Shown here: positions 1-8,159 of the stretch, one piece after another | How the letters are laid out: each line of letters opens with the position of its first letter | Position numbering within the stretch: the first letter of the stretch is position 1 | From: an uncultured Clostridia bacterium | GTDB lineage: Bacteria; Bacillota; Clostridia; Lachnospirales; Anaerotignaceae | Reading direction: 5' to 3' | Assembly (NCBI GenBank): GCA_937888765.1 | Contig: CALASU010000264.1 | Coordinates: forward strand, 1-24,316 | Length of the DNA: 24,316 nt | Translations under genes and position numbers: made by a program | Notes under the pieces: generated by a model | Databases searched by the model: none | What the model was told of the DNA's origin: nothing | The model's input: the letters and a program-made list of their open reading frames with translations, nothing else

Positions 1-150
1 CTTCTAGGATAACACAGAAGCGGATTTTGTCAAGAGTGTGAAATAGCTTAAAAAAGAGGGGGTTTTTGATGTGTTTTATACAGATACTTGTAATTTATAA
101 TACAGAGGAGTTTTTCTGTAAAAGTGCATGCGTTTGTAGGATTAGGGGGC

Positions 151-167
151 GGGGGACAGCGTCCCTC
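151..167 (-). repeat. Lone hairpin related to the dispersed three-hairpin repeat
   Basis: A short inverted repeat with arms 151-157 and 161-167 around the loop AGC, with one G-T pair. Its core GGGACAGCGTCCC followed by TCGAA is the reverse complement of the first hairpin of the repeat copies at 8040-8119 and 15392-15470. The second and third hairpins are absent, so it is a solo or decayed copy in reverse orientation. It lies in the 247-base region before spoIVA. The rest of that region shows no other gene. A TATAAT stands at 96-101, but I see no convincing -35 element for it. Confidence 0.55.
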
Positions 168-247
168 GAAAAAGGTTCTAAAAATAGGAGGTTTCCCATA
201 AATTGCATTGTATGGATACGATTGCAGAACGAAACGGGGGACGAGAG

Positions 248-1726
248 ATGGAAGGCTATAACATTTATCAGGACATTGCGCAGCGAACGGGCGGGGATAT
301 TTATATTGGCGTGGTAGGGCCTGTACGGACGGGAAAATCCACATTTATCAAGCGGTTCATGGATCTGCTGGTATTGCCGTATATCAGTAATACCTACACA
401 AGAAATCGGGCAAAGGATGAACTGCCACAGTCGGCTTCGGGCCGCACCATTATGACGACAGAACCGAAATTTGTGCCGAATGAAGCTGTTGAAATTTCGC
501 TGGGGGACAATGCTGATCTGCGGGTGCGGATGATTGATTGTGTGGGCTATCTGGTACCCGATGCGGAGGGGCATATGGATGGGGACAGTCCACGGATGGT
601 ACACACACCATGGTCGGAGGAAGCCATGCCGTTTCTTGCGGCGGCAGAAATGGGAACGAAAAAAGTCATTACCGACCATTCTACGATTGGTATGGTGGTA
701 ACAACGGACGGCACAGTGACGGAGCTTCCCAGAGAAAATTATGAGGAGGCGGAGGAAAGAGTAGTGGAAGAACTGCGGGAAATGGGAAAACCGTTTCTGA
801 TTCTTCTGAATACAGCAACGCCTTACAGTGAAGGCACACAGGCTTTGCGTGCGGAACTGGAAGAAAAATACAGTGTACCTGTACTGGCGGTCAATGTGGC
901 GCAGTTAAAGGCGGAGGATATCCGAAAGATTCTGGAACAGCTGCTGTATCAGTTCCCGCTGCGGGAGGTGCGGTTCTTTTTCCCCGGCTGGGTGGAAACA
1001 CTGGAACAGAAGCACTGGCTGAAGCAGGGGATGATTGCGGCACTGAAACAGGTGATGACGAAAGTGGAAAAGCTGGCAGATGTGACAGATGCCATTGAGG
1101 GACTGGGGGAACTGGAATTTCTCAAAAAAGCGTATACGGATCATGTTCTGCCCGGGGAAGGAGCGGCAGAAATTGCGCTGAATTTTGAGGATGGGCTGTT
1201 TTATCGGATTCTGAGCGAAACGGTCAATCTGCCGATTGCGGATGATTATGCATTGATTTCTACCATTCGGATGCTTTCTGAAACAAAACAGGAATATGAT
1301 AAGATTGCGGCGGCATTGCAGGATGTGCACAGAAAAGGCTATGGCGTGGTAACGCCTGTGTTTGAGGAAATTTCTCTGGAAAAGCCGGAGGTATTCAAGC
1401 AGGGAAGCCGTTACGGCATTAAACTGAAAGCAAAAGGGGAGTCGATTCATCTGATTAAGGCAGATGTGGAAACAGAGGTTTCTCCGATCATTGGGAATGA
1501 AGAACAGTCAAGGGAATTTATCGATCACCTGATTGCGGAGTATGAAACAGAACCCGAAAAGATCTGGGATCTGAATATTTTTGGGCGGACGCTCAGTTCT
1601 ATGGTCAGCGACGGGATGCAGAATAAAATCTATCGTATGCCTGAGGATGCACAGATGAAGCTGCAGGAAACGCTACAGAAGATTGTGAATGAGGGCAGCG
1701 GCGGGCTGATCTGTATTATTTTGTAA
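248..1726 (+). CDS. spoIVA: Stage IV sporulation protein A, spore coat morphogenetic ATPase
   Basis: The 492-residue product matches the usual length of SpoIVA, the ATPase that polymerises on the forespore outer surface in the mother cell and forms the base layer on which the coat assembles. The P-loop GPVRTGKST is at residues 24-32 with Lys30. A Walker B-like MIDCVG follows with Asp97, and the C-terminus is the typical short Gly-rich, hydrophobic tail. An in-frame ATG lies 45 bases upstream. I chose 248 because the protein then starts as in the family (MEGYNIYQDIAQR) and a GGGGGACGAGAG purine stretch sits just before it. Sigma-E control is expected for this family. A GATACGAT at 215-222 resembles a sigma-E -10, with CCATAAA 12 bases before it; that spacing is short, so I do not call a promoter. 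Confidence 0.97.
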   Translation: MEGYNIYQDIAQRTGGDIYIGVVGPVRTGKSTFIKRFMDLLVLPYISNTYTRNRAKDELPQSASGRTIMTTEPKFVPNEAVEISLGDNADLRVRMIDCVGYLVPDAEGHMDGDSPRMVHTPWSEEAMPFLAAAEMGTKKVITDHSTIGMVVTTDGTVTELPRENYEEAEERVVEELREMGKPFLILLNTATPYSEGTQALRAELEEKYSVPVLAVNVAQLKAEDIRKILEQLLYQFPLREVRFFFPGWVETLEQKHWLKQGMIAALKQVMTKVEKLADVTDAIEGLGELEFLKKAYTDHVLPGEGAAEIALNFEDGLFYRILSETVNLPIADDYALISTIRMLSETKQEYDKIAAALQDVHRKGYGVVTPVFEEISLEKPEVFKQGSRYGIKLKAKGESIHLIKADVETEVSPIIGNEEQSREFIDHLIAEYETEPEKIWDLNIFGRTLSSMVSDGMQNKIYRMPEDAQMKLQETLQKIVNEGSGGLICIIL

Positions 1727-1844
1727 AATAAATGCATAAAATCCCTTTTTTTGTATAGTGCTTTGTGATAAAATGGAAGATAGGAATGAGGAAGTAAATT
1801 TATTTTTGAACAAAGAAGCCGTACAAAAGAAGGAGGCGTTTGTA

Positions 1845-3179
1845 TTGGTCGATCAAGTATTACAAACCAAAAAATGTGCAAAACTCGTTGGGATTGTATT
1901 GATGATATTTTCCCTGATGTATGTACCGAATAAAAAATTTGCATTCATGTTACTGCTGTTATTCATCGGGATCGCGATTGCAGTACCGACACTGGCGTTT
2001 GTAAAGCAGTCCAATGTGCAGTTTTTTATGCGATATATCTTCTTCTGTGCAAACTTTGCGGTTATGATGACGCAGTGTATTTCTCTGCATTATGAACCTG
2101 CGGTTCCGCTGTTCTTCTGTCTGGCGGTATTGGCGGCGCAGTTTTTTGAAGTAAGGCTGATCAAGTTTACGACATTGTGCAGTGCCATCATGTTTGCCGT
2201 AGAGTGTGTTGTCATCAGTATGAATATGGGGCAGTTGCTGGCAGATGCAGTTGTGATTGCAGAATTGTATATTGCAATTATTCTTGGCGGCAAACTCTTA
2301 TCTGCCTGTGTTGAAGTAGGCTGCAGATATTACGGAGAATCCAGCAGACAGCACGAAGAAGCAGAAGAACTGCTGGAAGAACTGGAAGTAAAAAAACAGC
2401 AGGCAGAACAGGTTATGCATCAGCAGGAAGATCTGATCGAAGAAATCCAGAGAGTGGCACATACAGTTTCCACTGAAGCACATAATCTGACATCGCAGAC
2501 GGATGAACTGGCGATGGGCAGTGTGGAACAGGCAGATGCTATGAATGAACTGACAAATTCTGTGGATGATGTGACACAGTATGTCAAAAAAACAGCTGAT
2601 CATGCCGAAGTGGTAAAAGAAGCAGCAGAAACCGTGTATCACCGTGTAAATGACGGGAATGAGCATATGAGTCAGCTTATGACAGCAGTAAAGGATATTG
2701 AAAACAGTATGCTTTCTGTGGAAAAGATCATCAAAAATATTGACGATATCGCTTTCCAGACCAATATTCTGGCGCTGAATGCGGCAGTAGAAGCGGCAAG
2801 AGCAGGCTCTGCCGGCAAAGGCTTTGCTGTAGTAGCCGATGAAGTACGTAAGCTGGCAACAGACAGTGCGGAAGCGGCAAGCAATACCATTAACGTATTG
2901 ACAGGCTGTCGTGAGGCGGTAAAACGCGGGGTGGATGTGGCAGATAAAACATCTGATGCCCTGCAGATGATTCGGGAAAGCGTAGCAGATGTAAAAGGAA
3001 GCTCTGCGCAGATCCATACGATGACGATACAGCAGCTTTCTCACATTGATGAAATTCAGGAAGAAATCGAACGTGTTGCACAGGTTGTACAGAGTACGGC
3101 TTCTCTGGCGCAGAACAGTTCCAATGCTGTCAGAGAAATTTCCGGACAGGTGCAGCAGCTGCGGGACCTGACCTGTTGA
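1845..3179 (+). CDS. Methyl-accepting chemotaxis-type receptor with a six-helix membrane domain
   Basis: From the TTG start the product is 444 residues. About six hydrophobic segments fill the first 165 residues with only short loops and no extracellular sensor domain. A charged, Glu-rich linker and a long coiled-coil signalling domain follow. The hairpin tip of that domain reads DIAFQTNILALNAAVEAARA and then GKGFAVVADEVRKLA, the CheA/CheW-contacting signature of chemoreceptors. I see no clear HAMP domain. The open frame extends to an ATG at 1758, but AAGGAGG at 1830-1836 sits eight bases before the TTG and nothing similar precedes the ATGs, so TTG is preferred. No other chemotaxis genes are nearby. 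The ligand is unknown; a membrane-embedded or cytoplasmic cue is likely. Confidence 0.85.
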   Translation: MVDQVLQTKKCAKLVGIVLMIFSLMYVPNKKFAFMLLLLFIGIAIAVPTLAFVKQSNVQFFMRYIFFCANFAVMMTQCISLHYEPAVPLFFCLAVLAAQFFEVRLIKFTTLCSAIMFAVECVVISMNMGQLLADAVVIAELYIAIILGGKLLSACVEVGCRYYGESSRQHEEAEELLEELEVKKQQAEQVMHQQEDLIEEIQRVAHTVSTEAHNLTSQTDELAMGSVEQADAMNELTNSVDDVTQYVKKTADHAEVVKEAAETVYHRVNDGNEHMSQLMTAVKDIENSMLSVEKIIKNIDDIAFQTNILALNAAVEAARAGSAGKGFAVVADEVRKLATDSAEAASNTINVLTGCREAVKRGVDVADKTSDALQMIRESVADVKGSSAQIHTMTIQQLSHIDEIQEEIERVAQVVQSTASLAQNSSNAVREISGQVQQLRDLTC

Positions 3180-3202
3180 TAAATTCATAAAAAACAGTAT
3201 AA

Positions 3203-3245
3203 AAAAAGCACATTTATTCCGAACTGTGGATAAATGTGCTTTTTC
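3203..3245 (+). terminator. Rho-independent terminator after the chemoreceptor gene
   Basis: Arms GCACATTTATTCC (3208-3220) and GGATAAATGTGC (3228-3239) pair with one bulged T around a short loop. An A-run precedes the stem and a T-run follows it. The descending arm is repeated 33 bases downstream at 3259-3271, again followed by T residues. Confidence 0.85.
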
Positions 3246-3290
3246 TTGTGACTTTCTTGTGGATAAATGTGTTTTTTTTGTGAATAATGG

Positions 3291-3319
3291 TTTACCTTTT
3301 CAAAAAAATAGAGTATAAT
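3291..3319 (+). promoter_or_regulatory. Sigma-A-type promoter for the HlyD-like/division gene run
   Basis: TTTACC (3291-3296), a 17-base spacer and a perfect TATAAT (3314-3319). It lies just after the terminator region and about 55 bases before the start codon of the HlyD-like gene. It is the best promoter seen upstream of the 3374-7977 gene group. Confidence 0.7.
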
Positions 3320-3373
3320 AATGTGATACTATGCAAGGATTACGGTCGAAAGACAAAAGACAGGAGGATTCCC

Positions 3374-5032
3374 ATGAAAAAAGGTTCCTCGGGGAATAGA
3401 AAAAAAAGAAAAAGACCGGCTTCTCCAAGAGAGCAGGTGCAGCAGACACCGCCTCGCCGTTATCCGACGCGGGACAATGTGTACAGTCTGCAGCAGGAAC
3501 GCCAGAGAAGGCAGGCCATGGAAGAACAGCGGCAAAGGCAGCAGCGGGAATTGCAGTATCAGAATGGACGAGTCAGAAAAAAAAGCAGAAGACGAAAGTC
3601 CAATCCGATTATTATGCCTGTGATCGTGTTTACAATGGTTGCTATTTATCTGGCGGGACAGTTTGGAATGCTCTTGTCCAAACGCTCGGATATCAATGTG
3701 GAAACGGTTTCTTATGGCACGATCGACACCCCTAAGATTTATAATGGTCTGATACTACGGGAAGAATATGTGGTAAACAGTACCAGAGCGGGACAGCCCT
3801 TTTATCAGTATTCGCAGGGCGATTATGTGCCGAAGGGTTCTGTGGTCTGTACGGTAAAGGATACGGAGTCCACAAATGCGCTGGAAGAAAAGCTGGATAA
3901 AATTGATAAAAATATTCTGGAAAGCCAGAAAAAACGGACAGACCTCTCTGCCTTTTCTGAGGATATTTCCAGACTGGAAAACAGCGTAGCACGCTCTGTT
4001 GATGCCTATGCGGGAAGTGCCATGAAAACAGATCTGTCGTATATGTATACGATGAAAAGTCAGGTTGTATCTTTCATGGATCAGAGAAATCAGATCTGGC
4101 TGACAGAAAATGTGGAAAGTCTTTCGCAGCTGACGGAAGAAAGAACGTCTTACGAAAAACAGCTTGCGGAAAATATGAGTTCGCTGACAGCTTCAGAATC
4201 GGGTGTGCTTTGCTTAAGCTATGATGGGCTGGAGGAAACCCTGCACCCGGATATGGCGGCAGAAGTGACCCAAAAGCAGATCGGCGGCGCAAAAACAGAA
4301 TATATATCCAAAGCAAAGGGTGTGCAGGAAGGCGACCCGCTGTTTAAAATCATAGAAAGCAATAAATGGTATATCGTTGCCTATTTCCCCAATACGGATG
4401 TGGCAGGATGGGAAGCGCAGACAGCAAAACGACTGAATATGATTGATAAAGAAGAAAATCTTTCCATCCGTACACTGGTTGAATCGGTAGAGGTGGGAGA
4501 AAAGGAAACAAAGGTTGTCTTTTCCAGCTATGAGCATATGGAACAGTTCATGGAAGACAGGACGGTTTCCTTCAGTCTGGACAGTGCAGTGACAGAGGGG
4601 CTGAAAATTCCCAACAATGCCATTGTGGAAAAGTCTCTGCTGAAGATTCCTCGTACCTGCCTGACAGAAAGCATGGGTGCAAATGGTGTGATGCAGGTAA
4701 AGGGCGATACCAGTCAGTTTATGGAAATCCGTATATTGGCAGGCGATGAAGATGCTGTTTACATAGAACAGACAGAAGACTCTGTAAAGACGGGCGACAT
4801 TGTACTGCAGGGAACAGGAGAAACAGCAGCACAGTATACCATCTCCGAAGTACAGCCTCATGCAGGGGTATATGTTGCCAACAGTTCCATGGCGAAGTTT
4901 GTTGTTGTGGAAATACTGGAACAGAATCAGGAATATGCCATCGTGAAGGCAGGAACAGTCACAGGGCTGCAGCCCTTTGACACGATTGTCTCCGATGCAA
5001 AAAATATTACAGAAGGACAGGATATTTACTAA
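3374..5032 (+). CDS. HlyD-family-like membrane protein of the division gene cluster
   Basis: The product is 552 residues. The first 75 or so are very basic and Gln-rich (many RQR and RKK clusters), then comes one membrane segment at about residues 79-101, then a large extracytoplasmic part. That part has a lipoyl/barrel-sandwich-like start (GTIDTPKIYNGLILREEYVV), a coiled-coil middle section and a second beta-rich half (SKAKGVQEGDPLFKI), as in HlyD-type adaptor proteins. CAGGAGG at 3361-3367 sets the ATG at 3374; the frame is open 29 codons further up without such a signal. No ABC or RND transporter is beside it. Its place directly before ylmE and sepF suggests an envelope or division-linked role rather than ordinary export. 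The fold assignment is moderately sure; the function is unknown. Confidence 0.75.
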   Translation: MKKGSSGNRKKRKRPASPREQVQQTPPRRYPTRDNVYSLQQERQRRQAMEEQRQRQQRELQYQNGRVRKKSRRRKSNPIIMPVIVFTMVAIYLAGQFGMLLSKRSDINVETVSYGTIDTPKIYNGLILREEYVVNSTRAGQPFYQYSQGDYVPKGSVVCTVKDTESTNALEEKLDKIDKNILESQKKRTDLSAFSEDISRLENSVARSVDAYAGSAMKTDLSYMYTMKSQVVSFMDQRNQIWLTENVESLSQLTEERTSYEKQLAENMSSLTASESGVLCLSYDGLEETLHPDMAAEVTQKQIGGAKTEYISKAKGVQEGDPLFKIIESNKWYIVAYFPNTDVAGWEAQTAKRLNMIDKEENLSIRTLVESVEVGEKETKVVFSSYEHMEQFMEDRTVSFSLDSAVTEGLKIPNNAIVEKSLLKIPRTCLTESMGANGVMQVKGDTSQFMEIRILAGDEDAVYIEQTEDSVKTGDIVLQGTGETAAQYTISEVQPHAGVYVANSSMAKFVVVEILEQNQEYAIVKAGTVTGLQPFDTIVSDAKNITEGQDIY

Positions 5033-5063
5033 AGCGGACAGAAAAGAAAGAAGGGTGATAACA

Positions 5064-5786
5064 ATGGGCTTAGTTGCTGAAAACATCAAAGACGTAGAAG
5101 CAAAAATCGCAGCAGCAGCGGCAAAAAGCGGCAGAGCGGCGGAAGACATTCTTTTGCTTGCTGTCAGCAAGACAAAGCCTGTGGAGCTGATCGGCGAAGC
5201 AGTGCAGGCGGGACTGACATCCCTTGGGGAGAATAAGGTGCAGGAGATCATGGAAAAATATGAACCCATGCAGGTCTATGCACCAGAAGGTGACCGCATC
5301 CACTGGCATCTGATCGGACATCTGCAGACCAATAAAGTAAAATATATCATCGACAAAGTGGACATGATCCATTCTGTGGAAAGCCTGAAGCTTGCCGAAG
5401 AAATCGAAAAGCGTGCCGCACAGAAGGATCTGGTGATGGACGTACTGATCGAAGTCAATATGGCGGGAGAAGAAAGTAAGTTTGGTGTGACACCCGAGCA
5501 GACAGAAGAACTGCTGCGTCAGATTGCACAGATGAAACATGTTCGTGTCCGCGGGTTGATGACAGTTGCTCCTTTTGTCGAAAACCAGGAAGAAAATAGA
5601 GAAGTTTTCCGTCAAATGAGAGAATTATTGGTTGACATGAACGGTAAAAAAATTGATAATATAGAAATGGATACATTATCCATGGGTATGACGGGCGACT
5701 ATGAGGTAGCCATTGAAGAAGGTGCTACCATTGTGCGTGTCGGCACAGGTATTTTTGGGGAAAGATACTATCCTAACAAAGGTTAA
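5064..5786 (+). CDS. ylmE: PLP homeostasis protein, YggS/YlmE family
   Basis: A 240-residue protein with the fold-type III pyridoxal-phosphate motif LLAVSKTKP; the likely cofactor lysine is Lys36. It also has HWHLIGHLQTNK and a C-terminal LSMGMTGDYEVAIEEGATIVRVG, which binds phosphate. Family members buffer PLP and affect amino-acid and keto-acid balance without a known enzymatic reaction. The ATG at 5064 follows AAGAAGGGTG. The frame is open to 4977, inside the preceding gene, but without a ribosome site. The gap from the HlyD-like gene is 31 bases, so the two are probably cotranscribed; ylmE next to sepF is the usual Firmicute order. Confidence 0.95.
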   Translation: MGLVAENIKDVEAKIAAAAAKSGRAAEDILLLAVSKTKPVELIGEAVQAGLTSLGENKVQEIMEKYEPMQVYAPEGDRIHWHLIGHLQTNKVKYIIDKVDMIHSVESLKLAEEIEKRAAQKDLVMDVLIEVNMAGEESKFGVTPEQTEELLRQIAQMKHVRVRGLMTVAPFVENQEENREVFRQMRELLVDMNGKKIDNIEMDTLSMGMTGDYEVAIEEGATIVRVGTGIFGERYYPNKG

Positions 5787-5840
5787 GACATAAACAACAA
5801 AATAAGATGTTAAAACATTAAGAAACAGGAGGATATTGGA

Positions 5841-6371
5841 GTGGCTAATTTATTTAACAAAATGAGAGAAATGATGTTCGGAGAATACGAAGACGATTAT
5901 GATGAATATGAAGAAGAATACACAGCGTTGCCTGCACCGCAGAAAGAACCTGCATATGGCAATCTGCGTGATGTAAGTGCAAATCGTGAACGCGAGCGCG
6001 AACCTGAGTATGCAGCTGCAGCCAGCCCTCGTAAAACAGCAAGAAATAATGTATCCAGCATCACAGCAAGTGTGCAGATGCAGGTGGTAATCATCAAACC
6101 CGAATGTTATGAAGATGCACAGGAAATCTGCGACCAGATCAAAACAAAACGTCCTGTTGTTGTAAATCTGGAAAAAGTGGAATATCCTATCGCGCAGAGA
6201 ATCATGGACTTCCTGAGCGGCACTTGCTATTCTCTGGAAGGTTCTATCCAGCGTGTAGCAAATAATATCTTTATTATTGCTCCCGAAAATGTAGACATTT
6301 CCGGTGACTTTAAAGAAGAACTGAAAACAAAAGGCGTGATCCTGCCCTGGGCAAGCAACGCTGCAAGATAA
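5841..6371 (+). CDS. sepF: Cell division protein SepF
   Basis: The 176-residue product begins with a short amphipathic segment (ANLFNKMREMMFG) that in SepF binds the membrane. A very acidic Asp/Glu/Tyr-rich and then charged linker runs to about residue 70. The folded C-terminal domain follows (VVIIKPECYEDAQEICDQI, RPVVVNLEKVE, RIMDFLSGTCYSLEGSIQRV). SepF bundles FtsZ filaments and anchors the Z-ring. The start is GTG, with AGGAGGATATT just before it. It sits between ylmE and ylmG as in Bacillus. Confidence 0.96.
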   Translation: MANLFNKMREMMFGEYEDDYDEYEEEYTALPAPQKEPAYGNLRDVSANREREREPEYAAAASPRKTARNNVSSITASVQMQVVIIKPECYEDAQEICDQIKTKRPVVVNLEKVEYPIAQRIMDFLSGTCYSLEGSIQRVANNIFIIAPENVDISGDFKEELKTKGVILPWASNAAR

Positions 6372-6382
6372 GGTGAGTTGGA

Positions 6383-6670
6383 TTGAGTAGTTTACAAGGA
6401 TTATTGGTACAGGCTTTGGGCGTATTTTTCTCTTTACTGGAGACGCTCATATTTGTACGGATTATTTTATCATGGTTTCCGATTGGGTATAACAACCCGA
6501 TTATGCAGTTTCTGTACAACCTGACAGAACCCATTCTCGGTCCTGTCAGAAATATGGTGGATAAATCTCCTATCGGCGGCGGTATGGGATTGGATTTCTC
6601 TCCCATTTTTGCATTGATACTGATGCGACTGGTACAGGCATTGCTGACATCTGCTGTGCTTCTGCTTTGA
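6383..6670 (+). CDS. ylmG: YggT-family membrane protein (YlmG)
   Basis: A 95-residue protein with two hydrophobic helices separated by the family motif region SWFPIGYNNPIMQFLYNLTE and then PILGPVRNMV. YggT/YlmG proteins are small integral membrane proteins genetically tied to division or membrane shape, with no established biochemical activity. The start is TTG at 6383 with AAGGTGAG just upstream. It begins 11 bases after the sepF stop and ends 13 bases before ylmH, so it lies inside the same transcript. Confidence 0.9.
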   Translation: MSSLQGLLVQALGVFFSLLETLIFVRIILSWFPIGYNNPIMQFLYNLTEPILGPVRNMVDKSPIGGGMGLDFSPIFALILMRLVQALLTSAVLLL

Positions 6671-6683
6671 TGAGGAAACCAAT

Positions 6684-7469
6684 ATGGATAGACAGGCATT
6701 ATTGAAATCTGTCCCCGAGGGGGAGGAACGGCTGCTGTTTGCAAAGGCACTCGATCAGGCAATCTTTGCGGCAAAACGCAGACAGCCTGCATTTACAGAC
6801 TTTATGGACAGGGCAAAATGTGCCCGCTTTCAGGAACGGCTGCAGGGTATCCGTGATCTTAAGATCACGCTGTATGGCGGCATGGAGGATTGTGAACGGC
6901 AGAAAATGGGCTTTTCTTCGGATACACTTGCAGAGGAAGACTTTCCCATTCGGGTTCTGAAAATCAGAAGAAAAAGCAAAAAATTCGGTCAGGCTGATTT
7001 AAGCCACAGAGATTATCTCGGTTCTCTTTTAGGATTGGGCATTGACCGCAGTAAGATTGGCGATATTCTGGTAGAGGAAACATCTGCAGTATGTTTTGTA
7101 GCGGAGGAGATTGCACCGTATATCTGCGCTGTATTGGAGCAGGTATCCAAAACGGCAGTGATTGCAGAGGAAGTGGACGGAGCGGAAGCCATTCCGAAAC
7201 GACAGACGGAAATCAAACGTGTTACTGTTGCCTCTCTCAGACTGGATGCAGTGGCGGGTGAGGTATTCCATCTTTCCAGAGGCAAGGTGCAGGTATTGAT
7301 TGGTGCGGAAAAGGCGGCAGTCAACTGGAATACTGTGACAAGTACCTCTCATCTGCTCAAGGAGGGGGATCTGGTTTCTTTGCGTGGCTTTGGCAGATTC
7401 CGTGTCGGCGAAATCGGCGGAAAGACCAGAAAAGACAGGATTGGATTGGAAATTGAAAGATATATTTGA
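6684..7469 (+). CDS. ylmH: S4-domain RNA-binding protein YlmH
   Basis: The 261-residue product has the YlmH layout. An N-terminal domain contains FTDFMDRAKCARFQ and the central SHRDYLGSLLGLGIDRSKIG. A C-terminal S4 RNA-binding domain lies at about residues 183-245 (SLRLDAVAGEVFHLSRGKVQ, then KEGDLVSLRGFGRFRV). Work on Bacillus YlmH links it to rescue of stalled ribosomal large subunits; I infer a similar role here from family membership. A GAGGAAACC stretch precedes the ATG. It is placed between ylmG and divIVA as in other Firmicutes. Confidence 0.93.
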   Translation: MDRQALLKSVPEGEERLLFAKALDQAIFAAKRRQPAFTDFMDRAKCARFQERLQGIRDLKITLYGGMEDCERQKMGFSSDTLAEEDFPIRVLKIRRKSKKFGQADLSHRDYLGSLLGLGIDRSKIGDILVEETSAVCFVAEEIAPYICAVLEQVSKTAVIAEEVDGAEAIPKRQTEIKRVTVASLRLDAVAGEVFHLSRGKVQVLIGAEKAAVNWNTVTSTSHLLKEGDLVSLRGFGRFRVGEIGGKTRKDRIGLEIERYI

Positions 7470-7485
7470 TGAGGAGGTTTTTTGT

Positions 7486-7977
7486 GTGATTACACCCAAC
7501 GATATTGCGACCAAGGATTTTAAAAAGGTAGCTGTAGGCTATTCTCCCGAGGAAGTAGATACATTTCTGGATGACATCTATGAGGATTATGAAAGACTGT
7601 ATAAAGAAGCTCAGAACAAAGAAAAGGTAAAAGAGCAAGTTGTGGCAGAAGACACAGACCGCATCAAATATCTGGAAAAGAGCATTGAGCGTACACTCTC
7701 TCTGGCAGAAGCGGCAGCGCAGGAAACAACTGAAACTGCAAAAGCACAGGCAGAGCAGCTGATCCATCAGGCGAAGCTGGAAGCGCAGGAAATTCTGACA
7801 AATGCAAGAACAAAGGCATACGCCATTGAACAGGATATTCTGGCACTGGAAAATCGCTATGAACTGATGAAGACCAGAGTGAAACTGCTGCTGTATGCAG
7901 AAATCGAACTGCTGGACAAAGATGAAATTCTGGGCGAAAAAGAACAGAATGAACCTACACCTGAGATCAAAATATAA
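7486..7977 (+). CDS. divIVA: DivIVA-family cell-pole and division-site protein
   Basis: The GTG start at 7486 has GAGGAGG eight bases upstream (7471-7477) and gives 163 residues. The frame is open back into ylmH, but translation from there has no signal. The N-terminal lipid-binding domain is typical: ITPNDIATKDFKKVAVGYSP, then EEVDTFLDDIYEDYERL. It is followed by an Ala/Glu/Gln-rich coiled coil to about residue 145 and a short charged tail. DivIVA assembles at negatively curved membrane and positions division and sporulation factors. It is the last gene of the tight ylm cluster: 16 bases separate it from ylmH and about 180 bases separate it from lspA. Confidence 0.95.
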   Translation: MITPNDIATKDFKKVAVGYSPEEVDTFLDDIYEDYERLYKEAQNKEKVKEQVVAEDTDRIKYLEKSIERTLSLAEAAAQETTETAKAQAEQLIHQAKLEAQEILTNARTKAYAIEQDILALENRYELMKTRVKLLLYAEIELLDKDEILGEKEQNEPTPEIKI

Positions 7978-7987
7978 GAAATAAGCA

Positions 7988-8010
7988 AGCTGCGGCAGTT
8001 TTTTCTGCCG
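7988..8010 (+). terminator. Weak hairpin after divIVA
   Basis: CGGCAG (7993-7998), a loop of six T residues and CTGCCG (8005-8010) form a stem. AGC/GCT can extend it past a mismatch, and a short T-rich tract (CGTTTTG) follows. It could terminate the division gene transcript, but the T-run is poor. Confidence 0.4.
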
Positions 8011-8039
8011 TGGCTCGTTTTGCGTTAAGGGAAAAGACC

Positions 8040-8119
8040 TTGGGGACGCTGTCCCCAAACCCCTGGCAGGGAAATAATTTCCCTGCACCCTTATATTGCA
8101 GAACCATATATGGTTCTGC
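8040..8119 (+). repeat. Dispersed three-hairpin repeat, copy A
   Basis: Three successive inverted repeats fill the divIVA-lspA gap. Hairpin 1 is 8040-8047/8051-8058 (TTGGGGAC, loop GCT). Hairpin 2 is 8066-8074/8078-8086 (GCAGGGAAA, loop TAA). Hairpin 3 is a perfect 22-base palindrome at 8098-8119 starting GCAGAACCATA. Order, spacing and the shared elements GGGACGCTGTCCC, CCCTG, TTGCAGAA and TTCTGCG match the copy at 15392-15470. The arms differ between copies in a compensatory way, so the paired structure appears to be conserved. There is no coding content. Confidence 0.8.
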
Positions 8120-8159
8120 GGTGTGGGATAGGGGATTTTGAGAAAGGATGATATATGAT

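Noticed and set aside
151..167. Possible CRISPR or tandem repeat origin for the repeated palindromes
   Set aside because: Copies are kilobases apart in different gaps, in both orientations, and not arranged with regular spacers.
1737..1774. A sigma-D-type (TAAA...GCCGATAA) promoter before the chemoreceptor
   Set aside because: A TAAA at 1737 and a GTGATAAA near 1766 exist, but their spacing is far from the required 15 bases.
4214..5269. A 351-codon minus-strand frame opposite the HlyD-like gene and ylmE
   Set aside because: Shadow frame across two well-supported genes; composition is Phe/Cys-rich with no recognisable motifs.
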